Source: Flavobacteriales bacterium (GTDB lineage Bacteria; Bacteroidota; Bacteroidia; NS11-12g; UBA9320). Taken from it: 64,000 nucleotides of DNA. A program made the translations under genes and the position numbers. This document shows, one piece after another, positions 53,118 through 62,723 of this stretch; positions within the stretch are counted from its first letter, which is position 1, and every line of letters starts with the position of its first letter. The notes under the pieces are model-generated. The model did not search any database, was not told where the DNA came from, and saw only the letters and a list, made by a program, of their open reading frames with translations. The stretch lies in contig JACJZU010000002.1 of NCBI GenBank assembly GCA_020635435.1, positions 434,001-498,000 of the forward strand. The letters are read 5' to 3'.

Positions 53118-54394
53118 CGGCAATCCGCGAAGCGATCATACTCGCCGGGGGAAAAGGTACCCGATTGCAATCCGTAGTGGCCGATCTGCCTAAACCCATG
53201 GCAACAGTTGCCGGAGTGCCCTTCCTGGAGCATCTATTCCGGCATATCTGTGCGCAGGGAATCGAACATATTGTGCTTTCAGTAGGTTACAAGGCCGAAA
53301 CGATCCGTTCCTATTTTGGTGCGGAATGGAATGGGGTCCCGATAAGTTATGCAACAGAGACGAGTCCCCTGGGGACGGGTGGTGCTATCGCTTTTGCACT
53401 CAAGTTTTGCCGGGAAAATGATGTGTTGGTCTTTAACGGGGATACTTTCTTCAATATTGATCTGAATTCCTTTTACGGTTTTCATTCAGAACGAAAAAGC
53501 GTTTTTACCATGGCGCTGAAGGAAATGATCAACCCGGATCGCTATGGAACCGTAGAACTCTCAGAAACCCGAATTGTTAAATTCCACGAAAAAAGGACCG
53601 GGCTTGAAAAGGGCCTGATCAATTCAGGTGTTTACGCTCTGAACAAGGTAAAATTCCTCGAACTTCCCCTCGGTGAGATGTTCTCTTTCGAACAGGATTT
53701 TCTCGAGCCTTATGTTTCAAAATGGCATTTTAATGCTTTTTTGGCCGATGGCTATTTCATCGATATAGGCATCCCCGAAGATTATTACAAGGCAAGGGCA
53801 CGGTTCGCTCTTCCCTCGTGTTCCGGAAAATGGACGCTGTTTCTCGATCGCGACGGTGTTTTGAACCGACGGAAAATAGATGATTACGTACGCTCAGTAG
53901 AAGAGTTTGAATTTCTGCCCGGTGTGTTAGAGGCCCTGAAGGATGCAAATTCTATTTTTGGAAGGATCGTGGTGGTAACGAATCAACAAGGTGTTGGTAA
54001 GGGGCTCATGACCGAACAGGATCTGAATCGTATCCACAGTTTTATGAAGAATGAGGTGGAGAGGGCTGGGGGGAGGATCGATGCTATTTACACGTGCACT
54101 GCTTTGGCCGCAGCAAAGGATCCCTGCAGAAAACCGAATACGGGGATGGGATTGCAGGCAAGATCGGAGTTTCCCGAGATCGAATTTGAGCGCAGTCTGA
54201 TGATCGGCGATTCGATCTCAGACCTTGAGTTTGCCCAAAATCTGAACATGCCTTGTGTCTACATAACCGGAGAACCGTATAAAAATGAGTTAAACCTGAC
54301 TGACGTTCAGGCAATAAATTTGTTTGAAATAGTGTCCTACCTGAAAGAACAACAAAAATCAGCCTTCAGTACCGACAAAAGAAGCGTAACTTAG
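53114..54394 (+). CDS. Fused heptose-1-phosphate guanylyltransferase / heptose bisphosphate phosphatase
   Basis: A 426-residue fusion. Residues 1-230 are a nucleotidyltransferase (LAGGKGTRLQ at 10-19, KPMATVAG, then FNGDTFFNID) like HddC. Residues 240-410 are a HAD phosphatase like GmhB (FLDRDGVLN at 243-251, TNQQGVGKG, CRKPNTGM, GDSISDLEF). Together with HddA these give the last three steps to GDP-heptose. The GmhB zinc loop (usually C-x-H...C-x-C) is reduced here: only two cysteines remain (YTC...DPC) and the His is absent. ATGA overlap with hddA implies coupled translation. Confidence 0.85.
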   Translation: MTAIREAIILAGGKGTRLQSVVADLPKPMATVAGVPFLEHLFRHICAQGIEHIVLSVGYKAETIRSYFGAEWNGVPISYATETSPLGTGGAIAFALKFCRENDVLVFNGDTFFNIDLNSFYGFHSERKSVFTMALKEMINPDRYGTVELSETRIVKFHEKRTGLEKGLINSGVYALNKVKFLELPLGEMFSFEQDFLEPYVSKWHFNAFLADGYFIDIGIPEDYYKARARFALPSCSGKWTLFLDRDGVLNRRKIDDYVRSVEEFEFLPGVLEALKDANSIFGRIVVVTNQQGVGKGLMTEQDLNRIHSFMKNEVERAGGRIDAIYTCTALAAAKDPCRKPNTGMGLQARSEFPEIEFERSLMIGDSISDLEFAQNLNMPCVYITGEPYKNELNLTDVQAINLFEIVSYLKEQQKSAFSTDKRSVT

Positions 54395-54417
54395 TAGACT
54401 AAACCGCAATAGGCACA

Positions 54418-57400
54418 TTGAGAAAATACTGGTATCTCCTGATCATTCTGGCATTCGGATTCGAAGCCGGAGCGACCCACCTGATCGGTGGGTACATGAG
54501 CTATCAGTATTTGGGCAGGAATGCGGATGGGGATTACGATTACAAGGTAACGCTGCATGTATTCCGTGATCGGGCGCAATCTACGGTCGATTTTGACGAG
54601 CAGATCGAATTGGGAGTGCATCTCAACAACAATACCCTTCAGTTGCATCGCCCGTTTCCCATCAATCTCATTTTTCGCCGAAGGGTTGATCCGCCGGGAA
54701 GCACGGATTGTGATTATTACCTGGACAAGGTGAACATCGAGCAGGGTTTTTACGAGGCTGTGATATCCCTGCCACCGAATTCAGTCGGTTACCATCTCAC
54801 CTTCGTGCGCTGTTGCAGGAATTTTCAGGACAACCTGACCAATAGGGACGGTCGGCCTTTTCAGGGGCAGACCTATTACTGTTTCATACCCAATCCACAG
54901 ATACGAAATAGTTCTCCGTTTTTCAGCGGAGTTCCAAGCCCCTATATGTGTGCCAAGGACACAAATGTTTTCCTGAACCGCGCTATTGATCCTGATGGGG
55001 ACTCGCTGGTGTACAGGTTCGTGTGGCCGTTTCAGGGGGGAGCGCCGACCGATGGTGGTGCAATGCCCAGCCCTCCTCCGAATTTGCAATTGCCGATCGA
55101 CTCGGTTTTCTATCAGACTGGATACAGCTATACACGACCCTTTGGGGCTGGTACTTTCATAAAGATCGATAACTCAAACGGATTGACCACCTTATATGCC
55201 CCCAGGCCGGGAAGCTATGTGGTGGCAATAGAGGTGCTGGAATATCGCAACGGTCAGTTGCTCAGTAGGGTGCGACTCGATCTGCAGATCCTCGTGTTGG
55301 ATTGTCCTCCAAATGAACAACCCAAAGTAGTAGTCCCTACCGGATACAGGTATGAAGTGGAGGCCGGGCAACAATTGTGCTTCGATGTCGAAGGCTTTGA
55401 TCCGGATGGTGACAATGTCAAAATTTCGGGCGATGGCGACATCTTCACCGGTGAGAATGGGTTTAAAGCTCCACTGGCCACATTGCTTGAAAGAAGTGGA
55501 AGACGCACCGTGTCCTCCGAATTCTGCTGGACCCCGAGTTGTGATCAGGCACGGGATGAGCCCTACGTGTTCACGGTGATCGTTGAAGACGATGGATGTC
55601 CACCCAAGAACGACAAAAAGAACATCGAGATCATCGTTAAAAAGTTCGAAGGCTCGTTAAAGATCAATGGGCCACAGCGCGTGTGCTCAGGTAATAACGA
55701 AGTTTACGCCTACAGTGCAGATAAACCCAAAACCACAAGTACATTCTACTGGGAAGTTATTGGAGGCACAGCCGTGGGACTTACACCGGGCAGTGATATT
55801 TTGGTAGACTGGAATAGTTCGGCTAGCAAGGGTTTGGTTCGAATGGTTGAGATCAGTGAGTTCAATTGTCCGGGCGATACTGTCGAGTTGATCGTAGATC
55901 TGATCCCAAGTCCGCCTCCACCGGTGATCACGGGTCCGGATACCGTATGCCTGGATGCCTCAGGTGTTGTGTACTCCATTGCACCTAAACCGGGTTCCAC
56001 GTTCCAATGGCTTATAAGCGGTGGTGTGATACAGAGCAATACCAATACCACAGCGAACGTGCTCTGGAACAACTTAGGTGATCATTACATCGCGGCCATT
56101 GAGCGAGGTCCAAACGGTTGCTTCAGCGATACCTCATTCTATCCGGTAAATGTGCGAAAACCCGGTCCAGGCATAAGCGGTCCGCTATCTGTTTGTCCAA
56201 ATGCCACCGGAATTGAATACTTCTCTCAACGGAATCGAGGATCGAGTTATTTGTGGACCGTTCAGGGCGGGAACACGGCATCTCCGAATGGCACAGATCG
56301 AATTCAGATCAATTGGGGTGATGTAGGAAACGGGTCGATCGATCTCGTGGAAACAGATCGTTTCGGTTGTTCGAGCGACCCAATAAGTATCATGGTGATC
56401 ATAGACCACAATCTCCGTGGTCAGGTGCCGGTTGGCGACAACAAGGTATGTGATAATGAAGGTGCATTGCCCTATTCTGTTTTCCCGAGCCAGGGTTCTG
56501 TATACAACTGGGATATCACCAACGGCACGCAACAATCGGGAGATAGCTCGAATGCGATAACGGTGCTTTGGCCAAATGCAGGTTCAGGTCGGGTAGGCGT
56601 GCAGGAAAGCGCATTCGATGCTGTGAATAACAAAGCTTGTGTGAGCCCGTGGCTATACCTGGATATCGACATTTTCCCAAGCCCTACCGCCCGTGAAATT
56701 GAAGGCGACTTCGATCTTTGCGAGGGACCCGACACGTTCGTTTACACCGTCAGAGGAATGCCCGGCTCAACCTATGCCTGGACTGTAAATGGTAACGCTG
56801 CCGGAATTTCCGGCCAGGGATCCAACTCCATTCGTTTGGCCTGGCCAATTGCCGGGAATTACACGATTGAAGTTGTTGAACTCACTAAAGATAGCTGTTT
56901 GGGAGAACTGATCGATTCGGTTGTCCTCGTGCACCCAAAACCAACTACCAAAGGAATTTTTGGGGATGCCGTACTGTGTTACCCGGATGTTTTGGCGAAA
57001 ACATACAGCGTTCAGGGTTTTGCGAATTCAACTTACGCCTGGACCTATTCAGGAGGCGGAAGCACTGGAAGTACCAGTGATACGCTTATTGTGGATTGGT
57101 CGTCAAATGGTACCGGTCTTATCCGAGTTGTGGAAACCTCAGAGTTCACCTGTGTTGGTGATACCCTGGAACTGCCTGTGGTGGTTTCCCGAATGGAAAT
57201 CGATCTGAAGGTCGTGAGTGTTGGTTTCCCCGATGACCGGATATCCGGAAAATTTGGTCAGACGTACGACGATCTCAGAACCGGAGATTTTGAAATACAA
57301 CGCCGAAGAGCCGGTACGGGCGATGTTTGGCAGACCATCTTATCCGAATCCTTTACCAACTTCCTCGATCTGGGGCTGAATACTGATGAATTTGCATGGG

Positions 57401-58011
57401 AATACCGCATTCGGGCTGTTGATCTCTGCGGTGTGGAACACTTCAGCGAACCGCACACCAATGTATGGCTCAGAGGTTCACAGTCGGAGGACGACTTTGA
57501 TATCTTCCTGAATTTTTCACCCTATCTGGGTTGGGATAATGGCGTGAGGCGCTATGAATTGTATTCAAAAACGAATGAGAGTAATTCCTTTGAATATGTG
57601 CAGGATGCCGATCCCGGGTCTACGATCTTCATTGATGGCAATTCGGAGGAATTCAAACGCTGTTATCGCATAAAAGCCATTGAACAGGATGGTGGAAATG
57701 AAGTTTCATGGTCGAATGAACTTTGTTTCTTCTTCAATCCAAACGTGTATGTCCCTAATGCCTTTACACCAAATCAGGATCAGATCAATCAAACTTTCAA
57801 TCCGGTAACAGTGGCCATTAAGGATTACGAGATCTCCATCTACAACCGTTGGGGAGAAGAGGTGTTCAACAGCACCGATAAAGAGATCGATTGGGATGGT
57901 ACCTATAAAGGACAGGATTGCGCCGGAGGGGTTTATGTCTACCATATCCGCTACAGCGATTATCAGGATAAACAATATCAGTTGAGGGGTACAGTACATC
58001 TTCTCAGGTAA
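54418..58011 (+). CDS. T9SS type B (gliding-motility C-terminal domain) surface protein
   Basis: Starts at TTG 54418, the only start that keeps the signal peptide (RKYWYLLIILAFGFEAGATH); the mature chain starts with HLIGGYMSYQY, typical of a family of gliding-associated surface proteins. About 1,197 residues: N-terminal domain (20-300), a cadherin/VCBS-like segment (about 310-410), then PKD/Ig-like repeats each near 80 residues (GPDTVCLDASGVVYSI, GDNKVCDNEGALPYSV and others) to about 930, fibronectin III-like segment, and a type B sorting domain (YVPNAFTPNQDQINQTF, YNRWGEEVFNS, CAGGVYVYHIRYSD). It sits 23 bp after the heptose genes. Confidence 0.85.
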   Translation: MRKYWYLLIILAFGFEAGATHLIGGYMSYQYLGRNADGDYDYKVTLHVFRDRAQSTVDFDEQIELGVHLNNNTLQLHRPFPINLIFRRRVDPPGSTDCDYYLDKVNIEQGFYEAVISLPPNSVGYHLTFVRCCRNFQDNLTNRDGRPFQGQTYYCFIPNPQIRNSSPFFSGVPSPYMCAKDTNVFLNRAIDPDGDSLVYRFVWPFQGGAPTDGGAMPSPPPNLQLPIDSVFYQTGYSYTRPFGAGTFIKIDNSNGLTTLYAPRPGSYVVAIEVLEYRNGQLLSRVRLDLQILVLDCPPNEQPKVVVPTGYRYEVEAGQQLCFDVEGFDPDGDNVKISGDGDIFTGENGFKAPLATLLERSGRRTVSSEFCWTPSCDQARDEPYVFTVIVEDDGCPPKNDKKNIEIIVKKFEGSLKINGPQRVCSGNNEVYAYSADKPKTTSTFYWEVIGGTAVGLTPGSDILVDWNSSASKGLVRMVEISEFNCPGDTVELIVDLIPSPPPPVITGPDTVCLDASGVVYSIAPKPGSTFQWLISGGVIQSNTNTTANVLWNNLGDHYIAAIERGPNGCFSDTSFYPVNVRKPGPGISGPLSVCPNATGIEYFSQRNRGSSYLWTVQGGNTASPNGTDRIQINWGDVGNGSIDLVETDRFGCSSDPISIMVIIDHNLRGQVPVGDNKVCDNEGALPYSVFPSQGSVYNWDITNGTQQSGDSSNAITVLWPNAGSGRVGVQESAFDAVNNKACVSPWLYLDIDIFPSPTAREIEGDFDLCEGPDTFVYTVRGMPGSTYAWTVNGNAAGISGQGSNSIRLAWPIAGNYTIEVVELTKDSCLGELIDSVVLVHPKPTTKGIFGDAVLCYPDVLAKTYSVQGFANSTYAWTYSGGGSTGSTSDTLIVDWSSNGTGLIRVVETSEFTCVGDTLELPVVVSRMEIDLKVVSVGFPDDRISGKFGQTYDDLRTGDFEIQRRRAGTGDVWQTILSESFTNFLDLGLNTDEFAWEYRIRAVDLCGVEHFSEPHTNVWLRGSQSEDDFDIFLNFSPYLGWDNGVRRYELYSKTNESNSFEYVQDADPGSTIFIDGNSEEFKRCYRIKAIEQDGGNEVSWSNELCFFFNPNVYVPNAFTPNQDQINQTFNPVTVAIKDYEISIYNRWGEEVFNSTDKEIDWDGTYKGQDCAGGVYVYHIRYSDYQDKQYQLRGTVHLLR

Positions 58012-58015
58012 GTGA

Positions 58016-58684
58016 ATGACTATGAAAAGTTTAGCCGTATTATTCGCACTCTCGTTAACCCTTCAGCATTGTTCCGATCGCAGCGGTATGGACAATGACA
58101 ATCGCTGCAATACCGAGGTGGAGGTTGTCGATCTTACCGGACTAGATGGTTGTGGATTGATTCTTCGAACAAAGAGTGGGGAACAGTTGCTCCCCACGGA
58201 GATCATTCCCGACTTTGAGCTCAAGGCAGGACAGAAATTACATATCGGATATACGGAAACCAATTTACCAAATATCTGCATGGTTGGACCTACGGTCCGA
58301 ATCGATTGTATACGAGAGGCCGGAGCCGAATTGGCTTGTCAGGAACAAGGTAAAACGATCTTCATGAATCCCGGCGACACCGCCCGGGCGGATGCTTCTG
58401 ATTTTAAAATGCAGGATCTGCGATTTGAAGATGGACTCATCAAAGCCCGTATGGGCTACAGTGGTTGTGGACCGAAACGCGACTTCAAGTTGGTTTTGGA
58501 TGCAGCCGTCATGAAAAGCCTACCCCCACAGCGCAATGCCGTGATCGTGTTTGAGGATCAAATGTGCGAAGCATTCTTTCAGAGAACGGTTTGCTTCCCG
58601 ACTGACGGATTCACAGAGAAAACGCTCGTCCATATATTTGATAAAAACGGGAATAAGACAAGCGTGATGGTCGACCCACGCTAA
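58016..58684 (+). CDS. Lipoprotein, hypothetical
   Basis: A 222-residue protein starting 4 bp after the type B protein stop, so in the same operon. Signal peptide MKSLAVLFALSLTLQHC with the lipid-accepting Cys followed by SDRSGMDND. The mature part has eight or more cysteines in spaced pairs (CNTEVEV, GLDGCGLILR, NICMVGP, RIDCIRE, ACQEQG, YSGCGPK) and is beta-rich. Function unknown; it may assist the neighbouring surface protein. A terminator follows. Confidence 0.65.
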   Translation: MTMKSLAVLFALSLTLQHCSDRSGMDNDNRCNTEVEVVDLTGLDGCGLILRTKSGEQLLPTEIIPDFELKAGQKLHIGYTETNLPNICMVGPTVRIDCIREAGAELACQEQGKTIFMNPGDTARADASDFKMQDLRFEDGLIKARMGYSGCGPKRDFKLVLDAAVMKSLPPQRNAVIVFEDQMCEAFFQRTVCFPTDGFTEKTLVHIFDKNGNKTSVMVDPR

Positions 58685-58695
58685 GTTTAACTTTG

Positions 58696-58746
58696 AAGAG
58701 GCCACAGAACTGAATGTTGCCGGTAAGCCGTGATCGCCTCTTTTTC
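58696..58746 (+). terminator. Terminator of the heptose/T9SS-B operon
   Basis: AAGAGGC and GCCTCTT with a CAC/GTG inner stem, followed by TTTTT. Confidence 0.7.
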
Positions 58747-58784
58747 ATTAAGTAGGGAATACGCAACGAAAGTCATTGCGCCGT

Positions 58785-59420
58785 TCACATTTGTGGAAGC
58801 ACCCGGATCAGCGCCTTTTCCGCAAAGAATGGTTCCTTGAATATCCCGCTCAATCCGTACTCCGTGATACTGGCTCCCGGAAATGCAGTTCGGAATTCAT
58901 CGAGTTCATCTTCTAGTCCTGCACCTTTCAAGGTATATAGACCGCGTTCTTCATTTTCCGAATCGCGCAGCCTTGGTTCAGCCCAGGTCCAGAGCTTTGC
59001 CAATCGGGTAACTGCTCTCGCGGTCACGTGATCAAAAGACGCATTTATGCTTTCTGCCCGACCATGAACCGTTCGAACATTCTTGAGTCCGATCTCTTCG
59101 GCAACGGCTGCAACCACCTTTATCTTCTTTCCAATAGAGTCGCTGAGCACGAAATTGGTTTCAGTGAAGAGAATGGCCAGCGGTATACCCGGAAAGCCTC
59201 CACCGGTACCGATGTCGAGAACCCGGGAACCCGGTTTGAATCGCACGAACCTGGCAATGCTCATGCTATGCAGTACATGTCGCAGATACAATTCGTCGAT
59301 GTCTTTGCGGCTTATGACATTGATGCGGCTGTTCCATTCGGTATAGAGGTCACCCAGTTTTTGAAGCTGTAGAATTTGTTCAGTACTCAGCTCGGGAAAA
59401 TAGGAGCGGATCAGATCCAT
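58785..59420 (-). CDS. rsmG: 16S rRNA (guanine527-N7)-methyltransferase
   Basis: A 211-residue SAM-dependent methyltransferase. Motif LDIGTGGGFPGIPLAI (about 69-84) is the SAM site specific to RsmG; NVISRKDIDELYLRHVLHS (about 34-52) and HVTARAVTRLAKLW (about 131-144) are also family signatures. It methylates N7 of G527 in 16S rRNA; loss of it gives low-level streptomycin resistance in other bacteria. The start overlaps the end of the GT2 gene by 10 bp. Length normal. Confidence 0.95.
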   Translation of the reverse strand: MDLIRSYFPELSTEQILQLQKLGDLYTEWNSRINVISRKDIDELYLRHVLHSMSIARFVRFKPGSRVLDIGTGGGFPGIPLAILFTETNFVLSDSIGKKIKVVAAVAEEIGLKNVRTVHGRAESINASFDHVTARAVTRLAKLWTWAEPRLRDSENEERGLYTLKGAGLEDELDEFRTAFPGASITEYGLSGIFKEPFFAEKALIRVLPQM

Positions 59421-60547
59421 GCTTTGGGTTTAGAACGCCAGAATGGCCTGCGGATCCCGAGAAAGAGGATCATCAACAGCCAGAAAATGTGAAAGAAGGG
59501 GAAACCGGCTATATAAGGACGGTAATTCAGTTTCAGCATGTTCCCGATCAAAATACCACTGTAGGTGAGAAAGTAGACTCCGAAGAGTGCGAGTGTGATA
59601 TACACATCTACGTTCAGGATCAACAGAACAACGAACAGTGCATAGATCATCGGGATGCTGACGTGATAACCCAAAAGTCGAATTTGATCCGGGCCTTTGT
59701 AATGTACCGAAGTGGTGAGATGTCGCAGCTTTTGACGCACCCAATTGCTGAATTTATTATGTGCATCGCTGATGGTCATACCCTCCGGATCGGTGCAAAC
59801 CACAGTATTGGAGGCATTGGCCGTCTCGTTCACAAAGAGATCATCATCTCCACTGAGTATATGCTGATGACGGGCAAAACCCTTCACCCTGAAAAATAAG
59901 TCCTTGCGATAGGCCAGATTCCGGCCCACTCCCATATATGGTTTCCCAAACCGGGCAAAATTGCTGTAGAGAAGTACCGTGTGAAATGTGTCCAATTGAA
60001 TGATCCAGTTCAGAAAGTTGCGCTTCGATTCGTATGGCCCCAACCCCAGAACAATTTCCGTTTGAGGATCACTGAACGGAGCAACCATTTTCGAGATCCA
60101 TTGATCCGAAGCCGGTTGGCAATCGGAATCGGTCATTAGCAATATGGGATATTGGGCGGCCTTCACCCCCATGGTAAGTGCGAATTTTTTACCCCTGTGG
60201 TATTTTTCATCAATATCGAGCCAAACAACACGTAGTTTCTCAAACTTCTTTTCCCATTCTTCGAGCAGTACTTTGGTTCCGTCGGTCGATCCGTCATTCA
60301 CGACGATGACCTCGAAAATCGGATAGCTTTGATTGAGAATGGACTCGAGATGTTTACTTAGTCCTTTGCGGTTATTTCTGGCACAAATGATCACACTCAC
60401 ACCTTCCCGATATGTGCCCTCTTTTTCCTTGTAACTCAGGTTCCGACTTAGAACAAGGACTTGATAACCGATCTGTATGCATACGAACAGTCCAAAAAGT
60501 ATCAACAACAACAGCGCAACGGGCTCCATAAACGGATAAAACAGCAA
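59411..60547 (-). CDS. Membrane-bound family 2 glycosyltransferase
   Basis: A 378-residue protein with an N-terminal membrane helix (about 7-30), a GT2 domain (VSVIICARNNRKGL, VVNDGSTDGT, the DSD at MTDSDCQPA, GDDD at SGDDDLF, and QKLRH near residue 280 in place of the usual QxxRW), and three C-terminal membrane helices (about 293-370). Such enzymes polymerise or transfer sugars at the cytoplasmic face. The start may be residue 7 (60529). It lies between engB and rsmG; substrate unknown. Confidence 0.8.
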   Translation of the reverse strand: MLFYPFMEPVALLLLILFGLFVCIQIGYQVLVLSRNLSYKEKEGTYREGVSVIICARNNRKGLSKHLESILNQSYPIFEVIVVNDGSTDGTKVLLEEWEKKFEKLRVVWLDIDEKYHRGKKFALTMGVKAAQYPILLMTDSDCQPASDQWISKMVAPFSDPQTEIVLGLGPYESKRNFLNWIIQLDTFHTVLLYSNFARFGKPYMGVGRNLAYRKDLFFRVKGFARHQHILSGDDDLFVNETANASNTVVCTDPEGMTISDAHNKFSNWVRQKLRHLTTSVHYKGPDQIRLLGYHVSIPMIYALFVVLLILNVDVYITLALFGVYFLTYSGILIGNMLKLNYRPYIAGFPFFHIFWLLMILFLGIRRPFWRSKPKAWI

Positions 60548-60609
60548 AGATGCCCGCTTTCCCGACCGGATACGCTAAGCATGGGTACCGATGTTTCGAC
60601 AACTTTTCC

Positions 60610-61218
60610 TCAATTCCCGGTGCGCGGATTCAGAATGCGATCGATGTAAGTCAAAATCTCGGTCCTTCCATTCCTCTTCACAGCACTGCTCTCGAACAGT
60701 TCCGGCAATTCTTCCCAGCCTCTTTTGAAGAGCGCAGCCCGTAGGAGTTCCCTGTTCTCCTGATTCTGCGTGTTTTTACTTTTGTCCGTCTTTGTAAGTA
60801 CGATCGCAATGGGAACTTCCGAGATCGCACACCAGTCCAGGAATTCGAGATCAATTGCCTGAGGAGGGATGCGGCTATCGATCAGAACAAAAGCGCAATG
60901 TAACTGACGGCGTTCTTTAAGATAATCCTGTATCATGTCTCCGAAACGTGCCCTCGTTTTTCGGGATACCTGGGCAAAACCATATCCTGGAAGATCTATG
61001 AGATTCCACTCCCCGTTGATCAGAAATGAATTGATCAGTCGTGTTTTTCCGGGTTTGGAACTCGTTTTTGCCAGATCTTTCCGCTCCGTGAGCATATTGA
61101 TCAGGCTGGATTTGCCTACATTGGACCGGCCGATGAAGGCGAACTCAGGTAACCCTTTTTCAGGCATACTGCTGAATTCGGGATAGGATTGTACAAAGGT
61201 TGCTGATTTGATCTGCAT
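60610..61218 (-). CDS. engB: Ribosome-biogenesis GTPase EngB/YsxC
   Basis: The start at 61218 (MQIKSATFVQ) fits the family; a Met 15 bp upstream is possible. About 202 residues with G1 GRSNVGKSS, G2 in KTSSKPGKTR, G3 DLPGYGFAQ, G4 LTKTDKSK and G5 SSAVKRNG. It helps assemble the large ribosomal subunit. First of an operon with GT2 and rsmG on the minus strand; divergent from ubiE. Confidence 0.95.
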   Translation of the reverse strand: MQIKSATFVQSYPEFSSMPEKGLPEFAFIGRSNVGKSSLINMLTERKDLAKTSSKPGKTRLINSFLINGEWNLIDLPGYGFAQVSRKTRARFGDMIQDYLKERRQLHCAFVLIDSRIPPQAIDLEFLDWCAISEVPIAIVLTKTDKSKNTQNQENRELLRAALFKRGWEELPELFESSAVKRNGRTEILTYIDRILNPRTGN

Positions 61219-61264
61219 CAGGGATATTTGCAAACTTAATCAGATTGAGGCTGTTAGCCTTACC

Positions 61265-62005
61265 ATGCAGGTACAAGAGGTCAAACCATTTTCAAGCGAA
61301 GGCTCAAAAAAGGCGCAAATAGAGGAAATGTTTGACGACATTTCCCGTCGTTACGACTTTCTGAATCACTTCCTTTCACTGGGCATCGATAGATCATGGC
61401 GAAAAACCATGATCCGAACCATCAGTAAGGTGCCGCACGATAAAATACTCGATGTGGCAACCGGCACCGCCGATGTGGCCATTGCAGCTTCCAAAAAGGG
61501 AGCCGGGGAGGTGATCGGCGTGGATATATCGGAGAATATGCTCGCCATTGGTCGAAAAAAGATCGAGAAGTTGAAGATAACCAATGTTCGGCTTGATCGC
61601 GGCGATTCGGAATCGCTTCAGTTCCCGGACAATACCTTTGATGTAGTTACGGTTGCTTTCGGCGTGCGCAACTACGAGGATCTCCGAAAGGGCCTGGCCG
61701 AAATGCGACGGGTATTGAAACCGGGAGGAATGCTCGCTGTGCTTGAATTCTCCTATCCAACGGCTTTTCCGGTGAAACAATTTTATGGGTTCTACAATGC
61801 CTATATATTGCCGTTTTTGGGTAAGATCTTTTCCGGAAGCAGGAAAGCCTATACGTATTTACCGGAGTCGGTCAAGGCTTTTCCGGAGGGAAAGGAGTTC
61901 GTGGAACTACTTTCTTCCACAGGTTTGACACATACTCAACAGAAAAAACTCACCTTTGGAATATGTTCGCTGTATACGGCGTTAAAAGATGAAGCAAGCT
62001 CTTAG
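61265..62005 (+). CDS. ubiE: Demethylmenaquinone methyltransferase
   Basis: The start at 61265 (MQVQEVKPF) is preferred to one 57 bp upstream, which would overlap engB. About 246 residues with FDDISRRYDFLNHFLSLGID (family signature 1), LDVATGTADVAIAA for SAM, and FGVRNYEDLRKGLAEMRRVLKPGG (signature 2). It methylates demethylmenaquinone in menaquinone synthesis, the quinone of Bacteroidota. Its stop overlaps the porT start, as in many Bacteroidota. Confidence 0.95.
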   Translation: MQVQEVKPFSSEGSKKAQIEEMFDDISRRYDFLNHFLSLGIDRSWRKTMIRTISKVPHDKILDVATGTADVAIAASKKGAGEVIGVDISENMLAIGRKKIEKLKITNVRLDRGDSESLQFPDNTFDVVTVAFGVRNYEDLRKGLAEMRRVLKPGGMLAVLEFSYPTAFPVKQFYGFYNAYILPFLGKIFSGSRKAYTYLPESVKAFPEGKEFVELLSSTGLTHTQQKKLTFGICSLYTALKDEASS

Positions 62006-62723
62006 CACTATGAAGAAAATACCCGCCCGAAACGGGGTTATCAGGTATTTCCTGATCCTTATGATCGCTTTGGCATCGGTTCCAGGTTCATCTGCGCAGG
62101 TAGTAAACCCCTTGTATGATCTACAGAAAGTGCATTTCGGATTCTCGATCATTGGTAGCAGTGCAAAACTGAAATACACCAGTTCCGCCGATTTCATGGA
62201 TTTTGACACCATGCAAACCGTTCGAACCCTCAGTTTTCCGGGTTTTGGAGTAGGGGGGATCGTGAATTTTCGACTGCTTGAGTACTGGGACTTCCGCACC
62301 ATGGTGAATATTCAGTTCGTAGAGCGCCATCTCGATTTTGGGTTTAAAGGGGGGAATCAGGAACTGGCGGAGATCCGATCTACCTACATGGAGATACCCA
62401 TGCAGCTCAAATACAAATCCAAGCGCTATAAGAATGCGCGTATGTATCTCATTGGAGGGGCTACGTACCGACACGATTTTGCTTCGGACATCGAAACGGA
62501 TCGAAGTAATACCAAACCTATAGTAGCATTGTATCCAAATACGTTCAGCTACGATCTGGGTGTGGGATTGGATCTCTATTACGAATACTTCAAATTCTCT
62601 CCGGAGTTCAGGGTGAGTAATGGACTCAATAATCAGATGGCACCGGATGAGTTCATCTATTCAGGTTCCATAACCCGTATGTCGCCCAAACTTATACAGT
62701 TTATCCTGCACTTCGAAGGATAA
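61989..62723 (+). CDS. porT: PorT-family T9SS outer membrane protein
   Basis: A 244-residue protein beginning inside the end of ubiE; a second Met at 62010 (MKKIPARNG) is also possible. Signal peptide ends at SSAQ (about residue 36). The mature part is a barrel with the PorT pattern: KVHFGFSIIGSSAKLKY, GFGVGGIVNFRL, IPMQLKYKSKRYKNARMYLIGG, LGVGLDLYYEYFKFSPEFRVS. PorT is an essential component for secretion through the type IX system. ubiE-porT is a known Bacteroidota gene order, which supports the call. Its stop overlaps tgt by one base. Confidence 0.85.
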   Translation: MKQALSTMKKIPARNGVIRYFLILMIALASVPGSSAQVVNPLYDLQKVHFGFSIIGSSAKLKYTSSADFMDFDTMQTVRTLSFPGFGVGGIVNFRLLEYWDFRTMVNIQFVERHLDFGFKGGNQELAEIRSTYMEIPMQLKYKSKRYKNARMYLIGGATYRHDFASDIETDRSNTKPIVALYPNTFSYDLGVGLDLYYEYFKFSPEFRVSNGLNNQMAPDEFIYSGSITRMSPKLIQFILHFEG

